A DNA stretch of 27,472 nt from Mailhella sp. GTDB taxonomy: Bacteria; Desulfobacterota; Desulfovibrionia; Desulfovibrionales; Desulfovibrionaceae. The translations under genes were made by a program, and so were the position numbers. This document shows, one piece after another, positions 7,310 through 14,997 of this stretch. Where the stretch lies: contig JAHHTE010000009.1 of NCBI GenBank assembly GCA_020024815.1, forward strand, positions 1-27,472. Direction: 5' to 3'. The notes below the pieces were generated by a model. That model was not told the DNA's origin and ran no database searches. It saw only the letters and a program-made list of their open reading frames with translations. Position 1 is the stretch's first letter. Each line of letters begins with the position of its first letter.

Positions 7310-7843
7310 TTAAAAAACAGAATCAGATCCAAAATCATTAAAATTATCATTAATAGGTGTTGAATTAACAGCAGGAGGTAAATCTCCTAAATTAAAAGCA
7401 TCATTACCTTGTGCAGGCATTGAGAAGTTATCTATATGGTTTACTATCCAAACTTCCATAGCTGTACTAAAGTTACCAACGCCAATAAATACAATTAAAT
7501 ATCTTGTTTCTTTATGGTAAAGTTGTAAAGATTTTTCACCATGCATGGAGCCTATAAGTGTCCAACCTTGTGCAGATAAGTTTTGTACCATGTGTGCAGC
7601 AAGATTGCTTGCTTCCATGCTACCTGTAAAGTTTTCACGTCCTAATTTTTCGCCAGTAGAGTTAATAGTTGTAAGAGTATTTTTAGGGTCAGCTTTCATA
7701 AGCATAGGAATTGGCACATCAGGAAATTGACTTGTATAGACATTACTTACTGTGCTTGTTTGTGGTTGGTCAACTTCTGAATTAAATCCAGAAAAACACG
7801 CTGTTAAAAAAAGAAAGCTACAACAAAGTAATATTTTTTTCAT
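7310..7843 (-). CDS. small lipoprotein of unknown function
   Basis: With the start at 7843 this is a 177-residue lipoprotein: MKKILLCCSFLFLTAC, with the lipobox LTAC at residues 13-16 and Cys16 as the lipid anchor. A Ser/Thr/Gln-rich linker (about 20-40) leads to a compact domain with FPDVPIPMLMKAD, a GSMEASNLAAHMVQNLSAQGWTLIG segment and YLIVFIGVGN. Such short lipoproteins with an FPDIPIP-like start and a QGW segment occur in related bacteria, without known function. GGAG lies seven bases before ATG 7843, which decides the start; the longer in-frame reading (to 7960) would run into trkH and lacks a signal sequence at its N-terminus. Being near lolA is probably chance, but it is a plausible cargo of the Lol system. 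Confidence 0.88.
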   Translation of the reverse strand: MKKILLCCSFLFLTACFSGFNSEVDQPQTSTVSNVYTSQFPDVPIPMLMKADPKNTLTTINSTGEKLGRENFTGSMEASNLAAHMVQNLSAQGWTLIGSMHGEKSLQLYHKETRYLIVFIGVGNFSTAMEVWIVNHIDNFSMPAQGNDAFNLGDLPPAVNSTPINDNFNDFGSDSVF

Positions 7844-7898
7844 GGAAAACTCCTTATTTTTGAAAATAATATCCTTTTTTGAATGAAGGTGCAATAGA

Positions 7899-9386
7899 TT
7901 AAAGTCGCCAAAACTTGGGCATAAAAAGTAATAAAAAGGTAAAGATTTCAAGGCGACCAAAAATCATATAAGCGGAAAGTACACAAAGATTAAATTCACT
8001 CAAAAATGAAAAGTTATACGCTGGACCTACTAAACCAAGACCAGGACCTGCGTTTGCAAAACAAGTTATTACAGCAGAAAATGAGGTAATAATATCAAGA
8101 CCTGTTGCTGTAAGAATAAGTGTTCCAATAAAAATACTTATAAAGAAAATGGCAAAAAAGGTTGTAACACCACGAATGGCAGTAGGTTCAATAGAAACAT
8201 GGTTGATTTTTATTCGTTCAACAGCTTGTGGGTGTGTTAATCTATTAAGCTCATTGCGTATGAGTTTGAAGATAATAAGAATACGCATGAATTTTATCCC
8301 ACCAGCCGTAGAGCCACCACAACCACCACACATCATATAAACAAGAATAAGTACTTGTGTGAATACAGGCCAATTAAGATAATCAGCAGTTACAAATCCC
8401 GTTGTTGTTGTAATAGAAATAAGTTGGAAAGCAGAATCTCTAAAAGCTCTTTCAATGGTATAAGGAACAGCTGGTTCTCCCATAAGACTTTGTGCTTTTG
8501 TGTCATCAAAATAAAGATGTCCTGCAATAATGCAAATACCAGCTAATAAGAAAATAGTGTAATAAATAAATTCTTCATTTTCAAAATATTTTTTTACGCC
8601 ACTATGCAAAAATAAAAAGTGTAAGGTAAAGTTAATACTACCTAAATACATAAAGACAATAATAGTCCATTGATTTAAAGGACTAAAAGCTGCAAGAGAG
8701 GCATTTTTAGTTGAAAAACCACCTGTTGCAAGTGTGGTTAGAGCATGGTTAATAGCATCAAAAGAACTCATGCCTTGAAAATATAATAAAATCCATAAAA
8801 TACCTGTAAGAGCAATATATACACCCCAAAGTGAACGGGCTGTATCAATCATACGTGGTGCAACTTTATCTTTACTAATTCCTGAAACTTCTGCTTTGTA
8901 TAATTGCATACCCCCTGCACCTAAAAAAGGAAGAATAGCAAGGGATAAAACAATAATACCAAGACCTCCAAGCCATTGGGTAAGACTACGCCAAAATAAA
9001 AGTCCTTTTGGTAAAATTTCAACATTGGAAAAAATACTTGCTCCTGTGGTGCTAAGTCCTGATGCTGCTTCAAATATACCTTTTGCGAAATTTACATCGG
9101 CAATAAGCACATAAGGTATAGCACAAATCACAGTGGCAAGTATCCAACAAAGTCCCACAATAGCAACACCATCACGAGTTGTTAGATGAATTTTTTCTCC
9201 TTTTGGAGGTTTGTTTGTATATGATGTAACAAGTCCAATAGTTAATATGGATAATAAACTGTATGTGAAAAGCTTTGCTGTTTCATATTCTTTATATAAA
9301 AGCGATATGGAAAGTGGGAGTAAAAGACATATTGCTAAACAGCCAACTAACAATCCTAATACAAAAGCTATACTTCGGATTCTCAT
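7899..9386 (-). CDS. trkH: TrkH-type potassium uptake channel subunit
   Basis: TrkH forms the membrane pore of the Trk potassium uptake system and works with the NAD-binding TrkA, which is not in the window. The 495-residue protein has many membrane helices and all four pore-loop filter motifs: SGLSTTGAS (109-117), LATGGFST (219-226), TTTTGF (326-331) and CFANAGPGLG (442-451). The flexible gating segment GGCGGSTAGGIKF (354-366) between pore regions three and four is intact. It ends FMPKFWRL, a typical TrkH C-terminus, so the gene is complete. An AGGAT site lies upstream of ATG 9386, 28 bases after the TPR gene stop, which places it in the same run as the ccm genes. Its physiological link with cytochrome maturation is unclear. 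Confidence 0.95.
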   Translation of the reverse strand: MRIRSIAFVLGLLVGCLAICLLLPLSISLLYKEYETAKLFTYSLLSILTIGLVTSYTNKPPKGEKIHLTTRDGVAIVGLCWILATVICAIPYVLIADVNFAKGIFEAASGLSTTGASIFSNVEILPKGLLFWRSLTQWLGGLGIIVLSLAILPFLGAGGMQLYKAEVSGISKDKVAPRMIDTARSLWGVYIALTGILWILLYFQGMSSFDAINHALTTLATGGFSTKNASLAAFSPLNQWTIIVFMYLGSINFTLHFLFLHSGVKKYFENEEFIYYTIFLLAGICIIAGHLYFDDTKAQSLMGEPAVPYTIERAFRDSAFQLISITTTTGFVTADYLNWPVFTQVLILVYMMCGGCGGSTAGGIKFMRILIIFKLIRNELNRLTHPQAVERIKINHVSIEPTAIRGVTTFFAIFFISIFIGTLILTATGLDIITSFSAVITCFANAGPGLGLVGPAYNFSFLSEFNLCVLSAYMIFGRLEIFTFLLLFMPKFWRL

Positions 9387-9414
9387 GAGTTTATTATCCT
9401 GTTATTTGTTTATA

Positions 9415-10311
9415 TTAATTTTGTTTATTTAATTCTTTTTTAAGATGTTCTAATAAGTGTTTATCTTGACTTTCTGAGATCATTGCTTTTTTAAAATGTT
9501 CTTTTGCTAATTCTTCTTTTGAGAGTTTATAGCGATAGAGCATTCCTAAGTTGTAATGTGTTTCAGCTCTTGGTTTAAGGTGTAAAGAGCGTTCCCATTG
9601 CTCTGCTGCTTTTTCATATTGTAAATTTTTAATTAATGCTTCACCATAAACATCAAGTAATTCAGGATTGCTTGGAGAAGCAATTATTCCTTTTTGTAAA
9701 TAAAATTCAGCAGCTTTTATTTCACCATGCTTTAGAAAACGTTGTGCTAAAGAAATAATATTATCACTATTTGTTGGATCTGTATCAGCAATTTTCATTT
9801 CTTTTTTATATGATTCAATTTCATTTTTATCACCATGAGAATCTAAATGACGCATTGCTTTTTCAATAACTATGTTTGGGGTATTTTGTTGTGCATTTGC
9901 TTTTTGTTTATTTTGTTCTTCAATAGCTTTAAGCATTTCTTCTGGGAATTGTTGGCCATTCATTCCCATTTTTCCACCCATTCCCATAGAACTATTTTGA
10001 CCTTTATTACCACCATTTCGTAAGTCTTCTATGGTAATACCTTGTTTTTTCATGGCTTCAAGCATAGCTGGTGGTATTTCGTTTGGTAAACCTGTATTTT
10101 GTTGTAAGCTAGGTGCTGTTTTATTTTGGTTTTGTGTAGCAGAAGTATTTTCTTCTGGATTAAAAGCCATTTTTTCTTCATTGTTGTTTGTTGCAACAGT
10201 AGATACAGGGTGATTATGTTTATTTTTTTCAATATAATAGTTAATATTTGTAAAGCCTATAACTACAAGTCCTAAACCTGTTAAGGCTAAAATAAGTTTT
10301 TTTAAAGACAT
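9415..10311 (-). CDS. membrane-anchored TPR protein of the ccm cluster (CcmI-like position)
   Basis: This 298-residue protein has one N-terminal membrane helix (about 5-25, LILALTGLGLVVIGF) and then faces the periplasm. Residues 30-140 are low complexity, rich in Asn, Gln, Met and Gly (GMGGKMGMNGQQFPEEML). The C-terminal half (about 165-295) has TPR repeats: SDNIISLAQRFLKHGEIKAAEFYLQKGI, PELLDVYGEALIKNLQYEKAAEQWERSL and ETHYNLGMLYRYKLSKEELAKEHFKKAM. In other System I clusters the TPR protein CcmI chaperones apocytochrome c to the haem lyase. Position directly after ccmD suggests the same job, but sequence alone shows only a TPR scaffold. GGAG lies six bases before ATG 10311. The gene starts 11 bases after ccmD ends. 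Confidence 0.82.
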   Translation of the reverse strand: MSLKKLILALTGLGLVVIGFTNINYYIEKNKHNHPVSTVATNNNEEKMAFNPEENTSATQNQNKTAPSLQQNTGLPNEIPPAMLEAMKKQGITIEDLRNGGNKGQNSSMGMGGKMGMNGQQFPEEMLKAIEEQNKQKANAQQNTPNIVIEKAMRHLDSHGDKNEIESYKKEMKIADTDPTNSDNIISLAQRFLKHGEIKAAEFYLQKGIIASPSNPELLDVYGEALIKNLQYEKAAEQWERSLHLKPRAETHYNLGMLYRYKLSKEELAKEHFKKAMISESQDKHLLEHLKKELNKQN

Positions 10312-10321
10312 ATTAGCTCCA

Positions 10322-10462
10322 TTAGTCGTTATTTATTTGATTTGCAATAGAATTTAAACGTTGTGAAAGATTGTGTTGTTTTTTTGTTAAATAAGCAAAA
10401 TATCCTATAAAACCAGTCCAAATAGCAATATTAGCAATAATTAAAGAAGTAACAGCATTCAT
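10322..10462 (-). CDS. ccmD: CcmD-like small haem exporter subunit
   Basis: This 46-residue reading frame starts at ATG 10462 and ends at 10322. It has a single membrane helix (SLIIANIAIWTGFIGYFAYL, residues 6-25) followed by a positively charged cytoplasmic tail (TKKQHNLSQRLNSIANQ). This layout, and the W-x-G-F-x-G-Y-x-x-Y-L pattern, match CcmD, the tiny protein that joins CcmC, the CcmAB transporter and CcmE for release of holo-CcmE. Its ribosome site TAGGAAA overlaps the ccmC stop codon, eight bases before the start. Position between ccmC and the TPR gene is exactly where ccmD is expected. Confidence 0.85.
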   Translation of the reverse strand: MNAVTSLIIANIAIWTGFIGYFAYLTKKQHNLSQRLNSIANQINND

Positions 10463-10470
10463 AATATTTC

Positions 10471-11169
10471 CTAATCATTATTTTCTGATTCTTCATTATA
10501 AAGAAGTTCAGTACGGATTTGTTCTAATTGTTTTTCTTGTTCTAATTGGTTAATACGGTATAACCAAAACCAAAGCCATATAAAAACAAAAGATAATACA
10601 CAAAAAATAATGGTATGTACCATTTCAGGCTCTAAACCACCACCTTCAGCATTAAAAACAGCAGGGTGAATGGAACGCCATAATCTTGTTGCAAAAAAGA
10701 TAAGTGGTACATCTAAAAAACCAATAATAGCAATTACTGCACTGATATTTCCTTTTTGTTCTTGTGACATAGGCATAGTACGTACAACAAGATATGCAGC
10801 AAATATAAACCATAAAACAAGTGCAGTTGTAAGTTTTGGATCCCAAGTCCACCATACGCCCCAAGAATGACGACCCCATATACTTCCTGTAATAAGGGTG
10901 AGGGTGGCAAGTACAAAACCAAGCTCAGCACTAGCATAACTTATATTATCATAACGTTGTTTCTTTTTAAGCAAATAAAGTATGCCAAAAACTGCAGATA
11001 AAAAGAAACTAACAAAACTCCACCAAGCAACAGGAAGATGAAAATAAAAAATCTTTTGTGCATATCCTAAATATTGTTCTAGGGGAGCATAAATAAAAAT
11101 AAGATATTGGCTAATTGCCACACTTATAATAGCTAGTATAGCTAAAGGTAGGAAAAGTTTTTGTAGCAT
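10471..11169 (-). CDS. ccmC: haem exporter / haem handling protein CcmC
   Basis: CcmC presents haem on the outer face of the inner membrane to CcmE. The 232-residue protein has six predicted membrane helices and the family's tryptophan-rich WWD motif, GRHSWGVWWTWDPKLT (99-114). Conserved histidines flank it: H44 in FYFHLP and the H of WRSIHPAVF in the next periplasmic loop. Length fits CcmC (about 240) rather than the longer CcsA. A TAGGAG site lies just before ATG 11169, 18 bases after the ccmB stop. Confidence 0.95.
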   Translation of the reverse strand: MLQKLFLPLAILAIISVAISQYLIFIYAPLEQYLGYAQKIFYFHLPVAWWSFVSFFLSAVFGILYLLKKKQRYDNISYASAELGFVLATLTLITGSIWGRHSWGVWWTWDPKLTTALVLWFIFAAYLVVRTMPMSQEQKGNISAVIAIIGFLDVPLIFFATRLWRSIHPAVFNAEGGGLEPEMVHTIIFCVLSFVFIWLWFWLYRINQLEQEKQLEQIRTELLYNEESENND

Positions 11170-11187
11170 TTTTTCTCCTAAAATTTC

Positions 11188-11877
11188 CTATTCTCCACGA
11201 TATAGGAAGGGGAAAAGAATTAAACTTGCAGCACAAAACATCATATCAAAAGCAAAGGCAATACCTAACCATTGCTGAATTTGTGCAATATCATAAAATG
11301 AATTTTCAAAATCAAGTAGTCCTACTGAACTTAGTGAAATTGCAGAAAGAAGTAAAGGAATGAGCAACGGAAAAATAATAATACTCAAAAGAGATTCTTT
11401 TCCTGATTGTCCAACACACAATGCTCCAAGTAAACTTCCACAAGTACAAATTCCAATATCAGTAAGAAAAATGCCTAAAAGTGAATAACCATAATGTAAA
11501 CCAATATGTTGTGATAAAAAAATAAAAAGTGCAGGGATAAAAAGTAGTTGCGATAAAAGAAGTAAAACGAAGCCTGCAAAAAATTTTCCTAACCAAATTG
11601 CTTGAATTTGACAAGGAAGTGTTTGCAGTCCCACTCTTGCACTGTTTTGTTCCTCATTTGTGTAAAGCATTTGAAAAATCAATACTTGGCAAAATACAGA
11701 AGCAAGCCAAAACATTGTGGCAGCAGCATGCGGGGAAAGTTTTTGTCCAGTTTCAAGGGAAAGACTAAAAAGAAAAATTAAAAGAAGCCCTAAAAGTAAG
11801 GCTTGGCAAAGTCCTGCACTTCTTCCTAAAATAATAGTTAAATCTTTTTTAGCAATGAGTAGAGCAATATTAAACAT
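11188..11877 (-). CDS. ccmB: haem exporter membrane subunit CcmB
   Basis: CcmB is the membrane partner of the ABC protein CcmA in the complex that frees holo-CcmE. With the start at 11877 (MFNIALLIAKKDLTIIL) it is 229 residues with about six membrane helices; the N-terminal cytoplasmic segment KKDLTIILGRSAGL, the FWLASVFCQVLIFQMLYTNEEQNSARVGLQTLP stretch and the YSLLGIFLTDIGICTCGSLLGAL helix match the family. The chosen ATG overlaps the end of ccmA by 8 bases (ATGTTTAA) and follows GGAG by nine bases. An ATG five codons earlier has no ribosome site of its own. The overlap suggests coupled translation with CcmA. Confidence 0.92.
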   Translation of the reverse strand: MFNIALLIAKKDLTIILGRSAGLCQALLLGLLLIFLFSLSLETGQKLSPHAAATMFWLASVFCQVLIFQMLYTNEEQNSARVGLQTLPCQIQAIWLGKFFAGFVLLLLSQLLFIPALFIFLSQHIGLHYGYSLLGIFLTDIGICTCGSLLGALCVGQSGKESLLSIIIFPLLIPLLLSAISLSSVGLLDFENSFYDIAQIQQWLGIAFAFDMMFCAASLILFPFLYRGE

Positions 11878-12535
11878 GTGTTTGCTCTCCATTTGTCTTT
11901 TCTTGCAAAGAGGTTAGCGTTACTTGTTTATCTTCAATATGTATTTCATGGCTGGCTAAAAAACTATCTTCTTGAGGAGCATGGCTTACCCATAAAATAG
12001 CAGCATTTTTTCCTTGAAACTCTTGAACTACATTATGAAAAAGAAGTTTTGATTCCTTATCAAGTCCTGTACTTGGTTCATCAAAAAGAAGTAGTTGCGG
12101 ATCTTGTAATAAAATTCTCGCAATATTTAAACGCTGTGCCATTCCACGTGAAAAAATCCCAGCATGATCGTGGGAAAATTTCTCAAGACGTACTTTTTTT
12201 AATATTTCTAAAATTTCATCATCAGAAATACAAATACCACGAAAAGCCTGCGTCCAAAAACGCAGGTTTTCTATGGCAGAAAGGTGAGGATATATAAAGG
12301 TTTGATGTCCTAAATATCCTATTTTATTTTTTTCAATATTAACATGAATGAGTCCATTGCTTGTAGGCATAAGTCCAGCAATCATTTTTAGCAATGTTGT
12401 TTTTCCTGTTCCATTTTTTCCTGTAATTAAAAGGGTTTGATTTTTATATACAGAGAAAGTTACGTTTTTATATAATAAACGTAAGTCAAAGGTTTTTGTA
12501 ACCTTATCAAATTTGAGAACAGGTTCTTGGTTCAT
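11870..12535 (-). CDS. ccmA: haem exporter ATP-binding protein CcmA
   Basis: CcmA is the ATPase of the CcmAB complex. The 221-residue protein has Walker A GKNGTGKT (39-46), a Q-loop around YLGHQTFIYPHLS, an ABC signature SRGMAQRLNIAR (129-140; SRGM instead of the usual LSGG/LSAG), Walker B LLLFDEP (148-154) and the D-loop STGLD. The switch histidine lies in WVSHAPQ. The start at ATG 12535 is one base after the ccmF stop codon, so translation is very likely coupled; the ribosome site itself is weak. An in-frame ATG further upstream would overlap ccmF by 62 bases and add residues absent from CcmA. Confidence 0.94.
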   Translation of the reverse strand: MNQEPVLKFDKVTKTFDLRLLYKNVTFSVYKNQTLLITGKNGTGKTTLLKMIAGLMPTSNGLIHVNIEKNKIGYLGHQTFIYPHLSAIENLRFWTQAFRGICISDDEILEILKKVRLEKFSHDHAGIFSRGMAQRLNIARILLQDPQLLLFDEPSTGLDKESKLLFHNVVQEFQGKNAAILWVSHAPQEDSFLASHEIHIEDKQVTLTSLQEKTNGEQTHV

Positions 12536-12536
12536 G

Positions 12537-14447
12537 CTATTGTTCTTTTTTATTTTCTTTTCTACGACGCATTGTGTAAATGGTAATAAATGGAGCAAGG
12601 CTCATAATAGTACCACCAATCCAAAGCCAGTTAACAAGAGGGTGAACAGATAAACGAAGTACCCCACGTGTTTGCTCGTCTACACCTAAGAATGTTGCAT
12701 AAAATTCTTTTCCAAGTGAAGGCATAGTACTTGCTTCAGCATAAGCGTTTTGTGAAAAGTTTTCATAAATTCTACGTTGTGGTTGTAGGGTTGCAATTTC
12801 TTTTCCATCTTTGGAAATAATAAGTTCAGCTTCTAAGAAACGATAGCGTCCAGTACGTTCTCTACCTTCATACAATTCTTTAAGTTTTACTGTAAATGTG
12901 TCAATTTTAATTTCTTGTCCTCGACTAAGAGCCACTTCTTGTTCAACTTTGTAAGGACCTGAAAAAGCAACACCCAATGCCATTACAGCTAAACTTATAT
13001 GAATTAATACAGGAGAAAGTTTATTAATAGTGTATTTTACAGAATAAAAATATAATGCCCAACTAATAATACCTGCAATAGAAATACTTGCAGCAATAAG
13101 TGGTAATGGATCTTTTACATTAAACATTGTCCAAAATACACCCATTGCAACAAGGAAACTTACTAATACAACAAGAGCATATTTACCTTTATTTACTCCT
13201 TGAGACCAAGAAAGCCATGGACAGCAAGTGAGTAAAGCAATAATAATAGTAAATAATGGTAAAATAACTCTATTATAAAAATCAGCTTGTAAACCAACAG
13301 GATTTTCAGACCAAAGTTTACTAATAACAGGCCAAAGTGTTGCAAACATAATGATAATACTAATACTTATGAGAACAACAGCGGTAGAGAGAAGAAATCC
13401 TTCTTTTGTTTCAAGCCCACTAAAGTTTTCACCACGATTTTTCATATTTAAAATAGCAAAAAAGCTAACAAGTGTGCTTACTACAACAAAAGTAAAGAGG
13501 AAAGGTCCCACACCACCACTTCCAAATGCGTGCACAGAATCAACAACATTACCACGTACTAACCATGTTGCAAAAAAGGCAGAAACACAGGTAAGAGCCA
13601 TAAAAAGAGCATGGAAACGATGGGCTTTATTTCTATATTGTTCAATAAATCCAAAGTGAATAGCCGCTGTTCCAAAAAACCATGGAATAGTTGAAGCATT
13701 TTCTACTGGATCCCATGCCCAATAGCCACCCCAACCAAGTTCCATATAAGCCCACCAACCACCAAGAACAATACCAGCAGTAAGTAAAAGCCAAGCAATA
13801 AGAATAAGAGGTTTTGTAGAAATATGCCAAGCAATTTCTTTGTTTTGTGGGTTATATGTCATAGCTTGTGCTAAAGCTAAACAGGCAGGAATAGTAAAGC
13901 CACCATAGCCAAGTAATAAAAGAGGTGGGTGGAAAATCATTCCGGGGTTTTGTAAAAGAGGGTTTAATCCTCGTCCGTTGTTAGGAGCAGGATTTAATAC
14001 TTCAAAAGGATCATTATATGTTGAAAGTAAAAGTGCTAAAAAGGCAAGAATAGCAAAATAAAAAAGAAAATACCAAGCACGAGTTTCTTTTGATAATGAT
14101 TTATAAGAATTGGTTGTTTGGTAATATGCTCCACATAAAACCAAGCTTAATGCCCAAAATAAGAGTGAGCCTGCTTGACCTGCCCAAAAAGCAGTAATAC
14201 GGTAAAATAAAGGAAGATTTAAATCACTATAATCATGAACATATTTAATACTAAAATCATAACTCCAAAAAGCAAAGAAAAGAACAATAGAAGCAAAAAT
14301 AAAACAGGCAGAGATTGCTAAACTTGCTTTTTCAAGAATATTGACATTAGTAATAGAGTTTTTATTAATTTGAAAAATAGCATAAAAAGCTCCCAGCATT
14401 GCAAGAATGAGGGAGATAGTCATTGATAAATCAGCTAAATAAGTCAT
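12537..14447 (-). CDS. ccmF: cytochrome c haem lyase subunit CcmF
   Basis: CcmF takes haem from CcmE and ligates it to the CxxCH cysteines of apocytochrome c. The 636-residue protein has many membrane helices, the segment NPLLQNPGMIFHPPLLLLGY (162-181) with a conserved histidine, and the WWD motif GGYWAWDPVENASTIPWF (240-257). A large periplasmic domain near the C-terminus (YEGRERTGRYRFLEAELIISKDG ... LQPQRRIY) is followed by a last helix (WLWIGGTIMSLAPFITIY). In clusters that lack CcmH, CcmF must act with other partners, possibly the TPR protein. GGAT lies six to nine bases before ATG 14447, two bases after the ccmE stop. Confidence 0.96.
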   Translation of the reverse strand: MTYLADLSMTISLILAMLGAFYAIFQINKNSITNVNILEKASLAISACFIFASIVLFFAFWSYDFSIKYVHDYSDLNLPLFYRITAFWAGQAGSLLFWALSLVLCGAYYQTTNSYKSLSKETRAWYFLFYFAILAFLALLLSTYNDPFEVLNPAPNNGRGLNPLLQNPGMIFHPPLLLLGYGGFTIPACLALAQAMTYNPQNKEIAWHISTKPLILIAWLLLTAGIVLGGWWAYMELGWGGYWAWDPVENASTIPWFFGTAAIHFGFIEQYRNKAHRFHALFMALTCVSAFFATWLVRGNVVDSVHAFGSGGVGPFLFTFVVVSTLVSFFAILNMKNRGENFSGLETKEGFLLSTAVVLISISIIIMFATLWPVISKLWSENPVGLQADFYNRVILPLFTIIIALLTCCPWLSWSQGVNKGKYALVVLVSFLVAMGVFWTMFNVKDPLPLIAASISIAGIISWALYFYSVKYTINKLSPVLIHISLAVMALGVAFSGPYKVEQEVALSRGQEIKIDTFTVKLKELYEGRERTGRYRFLEAELIISKDGKEIATLQPQRRIYENFSQNAYAEASTMPSLGKEFYATFLGVDEQTRGVLRLSVHPLVNWLWIGGTIMSLAPFITIYTMRRRKENKKEQ

Positions 14448-14449
14448 AG

Positions 14450-14875
14450 TTATCCGTTTTTAATATTATTTTTTTCTCGATTTTCTTTTTGATATTTAGA
14501 AGGACATTTTGTCATTAATGTTTTAGCCATAAATTTATTTTGTTGGAATGTTCCTTCAATAATAACTTCAGAGCCAACATCAAATGTATCAGGAACAACG
14601 CCTTTGTATGCTACTGTAATGGTTTGAGATTTATTATTAGCATCTTCAAGGGTAAAAGTTGCTCCAAGTCCATCATCAGGACGAAGAATTGAATCATTTG
14701 CAACAGTACCAAAAAGGCGTGCAGATTGTAATGTATTTGATTCCATAGCTAATGCTTCAGAAACATTTAAAAAATACACACCGTTTTGGGATACTCCTGA
14801 CCAAATCATATAGCCAAGCCCTCCCACAAATAAAAGGAAGGCAATAAGATAAATAGAACGAGAACGTTTTGCCAT
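14450..14875 (-). CDS. ccmE: haem chaperone CcmE, CxxxY variant
   Basis: CcmE carries haem in the periplasm from CcmC to CcmF. The 141-residue protein has a short cytoplasmic start, one membrane helix (about 8-26) and an OB-fold domain with VYFLNVSEAL, ARLFGTVANDSI, GATFTLEDANN, ITVAYKGVVPDTF and VIIEGTF. In the usual protein haem is bound covalently by the histidine of HxxxY. Here the matching position reads KCPSKYQ: C124 and Y128 form CxxxY. This variant is known from Desulfovibrio and some archaea, in systems without CcmG and CcmH. AAAGG lies six bases before ATG 14875. It is first in the cluster, about 60 bases from a good promoter. Confidence 0.95.
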   Translation of the reverse strand: MAKRSRSIYLIAFLLFVGGLGYMIWSGVSQNGVYFLNVSEALAMESNTLQSARLFGTVANDSILRPDDGLGATFTLEDANNKSQTITVAYKGVVPDTFDVGSEVIIEGTFQQNKFMAKTLMTKCPSKYQKENREKNNIKNG

Positions 14876-14935
14876 AAGTTACCTTTATGCTTACATTTTT
14901 TGAGTTGTAAGAAAAAAAGCCTACACTCTAGGTAA

Positions 14936-14964
14936 AATATATAATACAATTAAAGAAAAATCAA
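14936..14964 (-). promoter_or_regulatory. sigma70-type promoter of the ccm run
   Basis: On the minus strand TTGATT (14959-14964) and TATATT (14936-14941) are 17 bases apart. They match the consensus at 4 and 5 of 6 positions. Transcription would begin near 14930, giving a leader of about 55 bases before ccmE. This lets the ccm run be expressed independently of queA upstream, after which no good terminator is seen. Confidence 0.5.
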
Positions 14965-14997
14965 GTAGGAATTATTCTTATTAAGCAAATTTTTTCT

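Noticed and set aside
7844..7960. longer start for the lipoprotein, overlapping trkH
   Set aside because: The signal peptide with lipobox begins at 7843 with its own GGAG site. The extension overlaps the trkH coding end.
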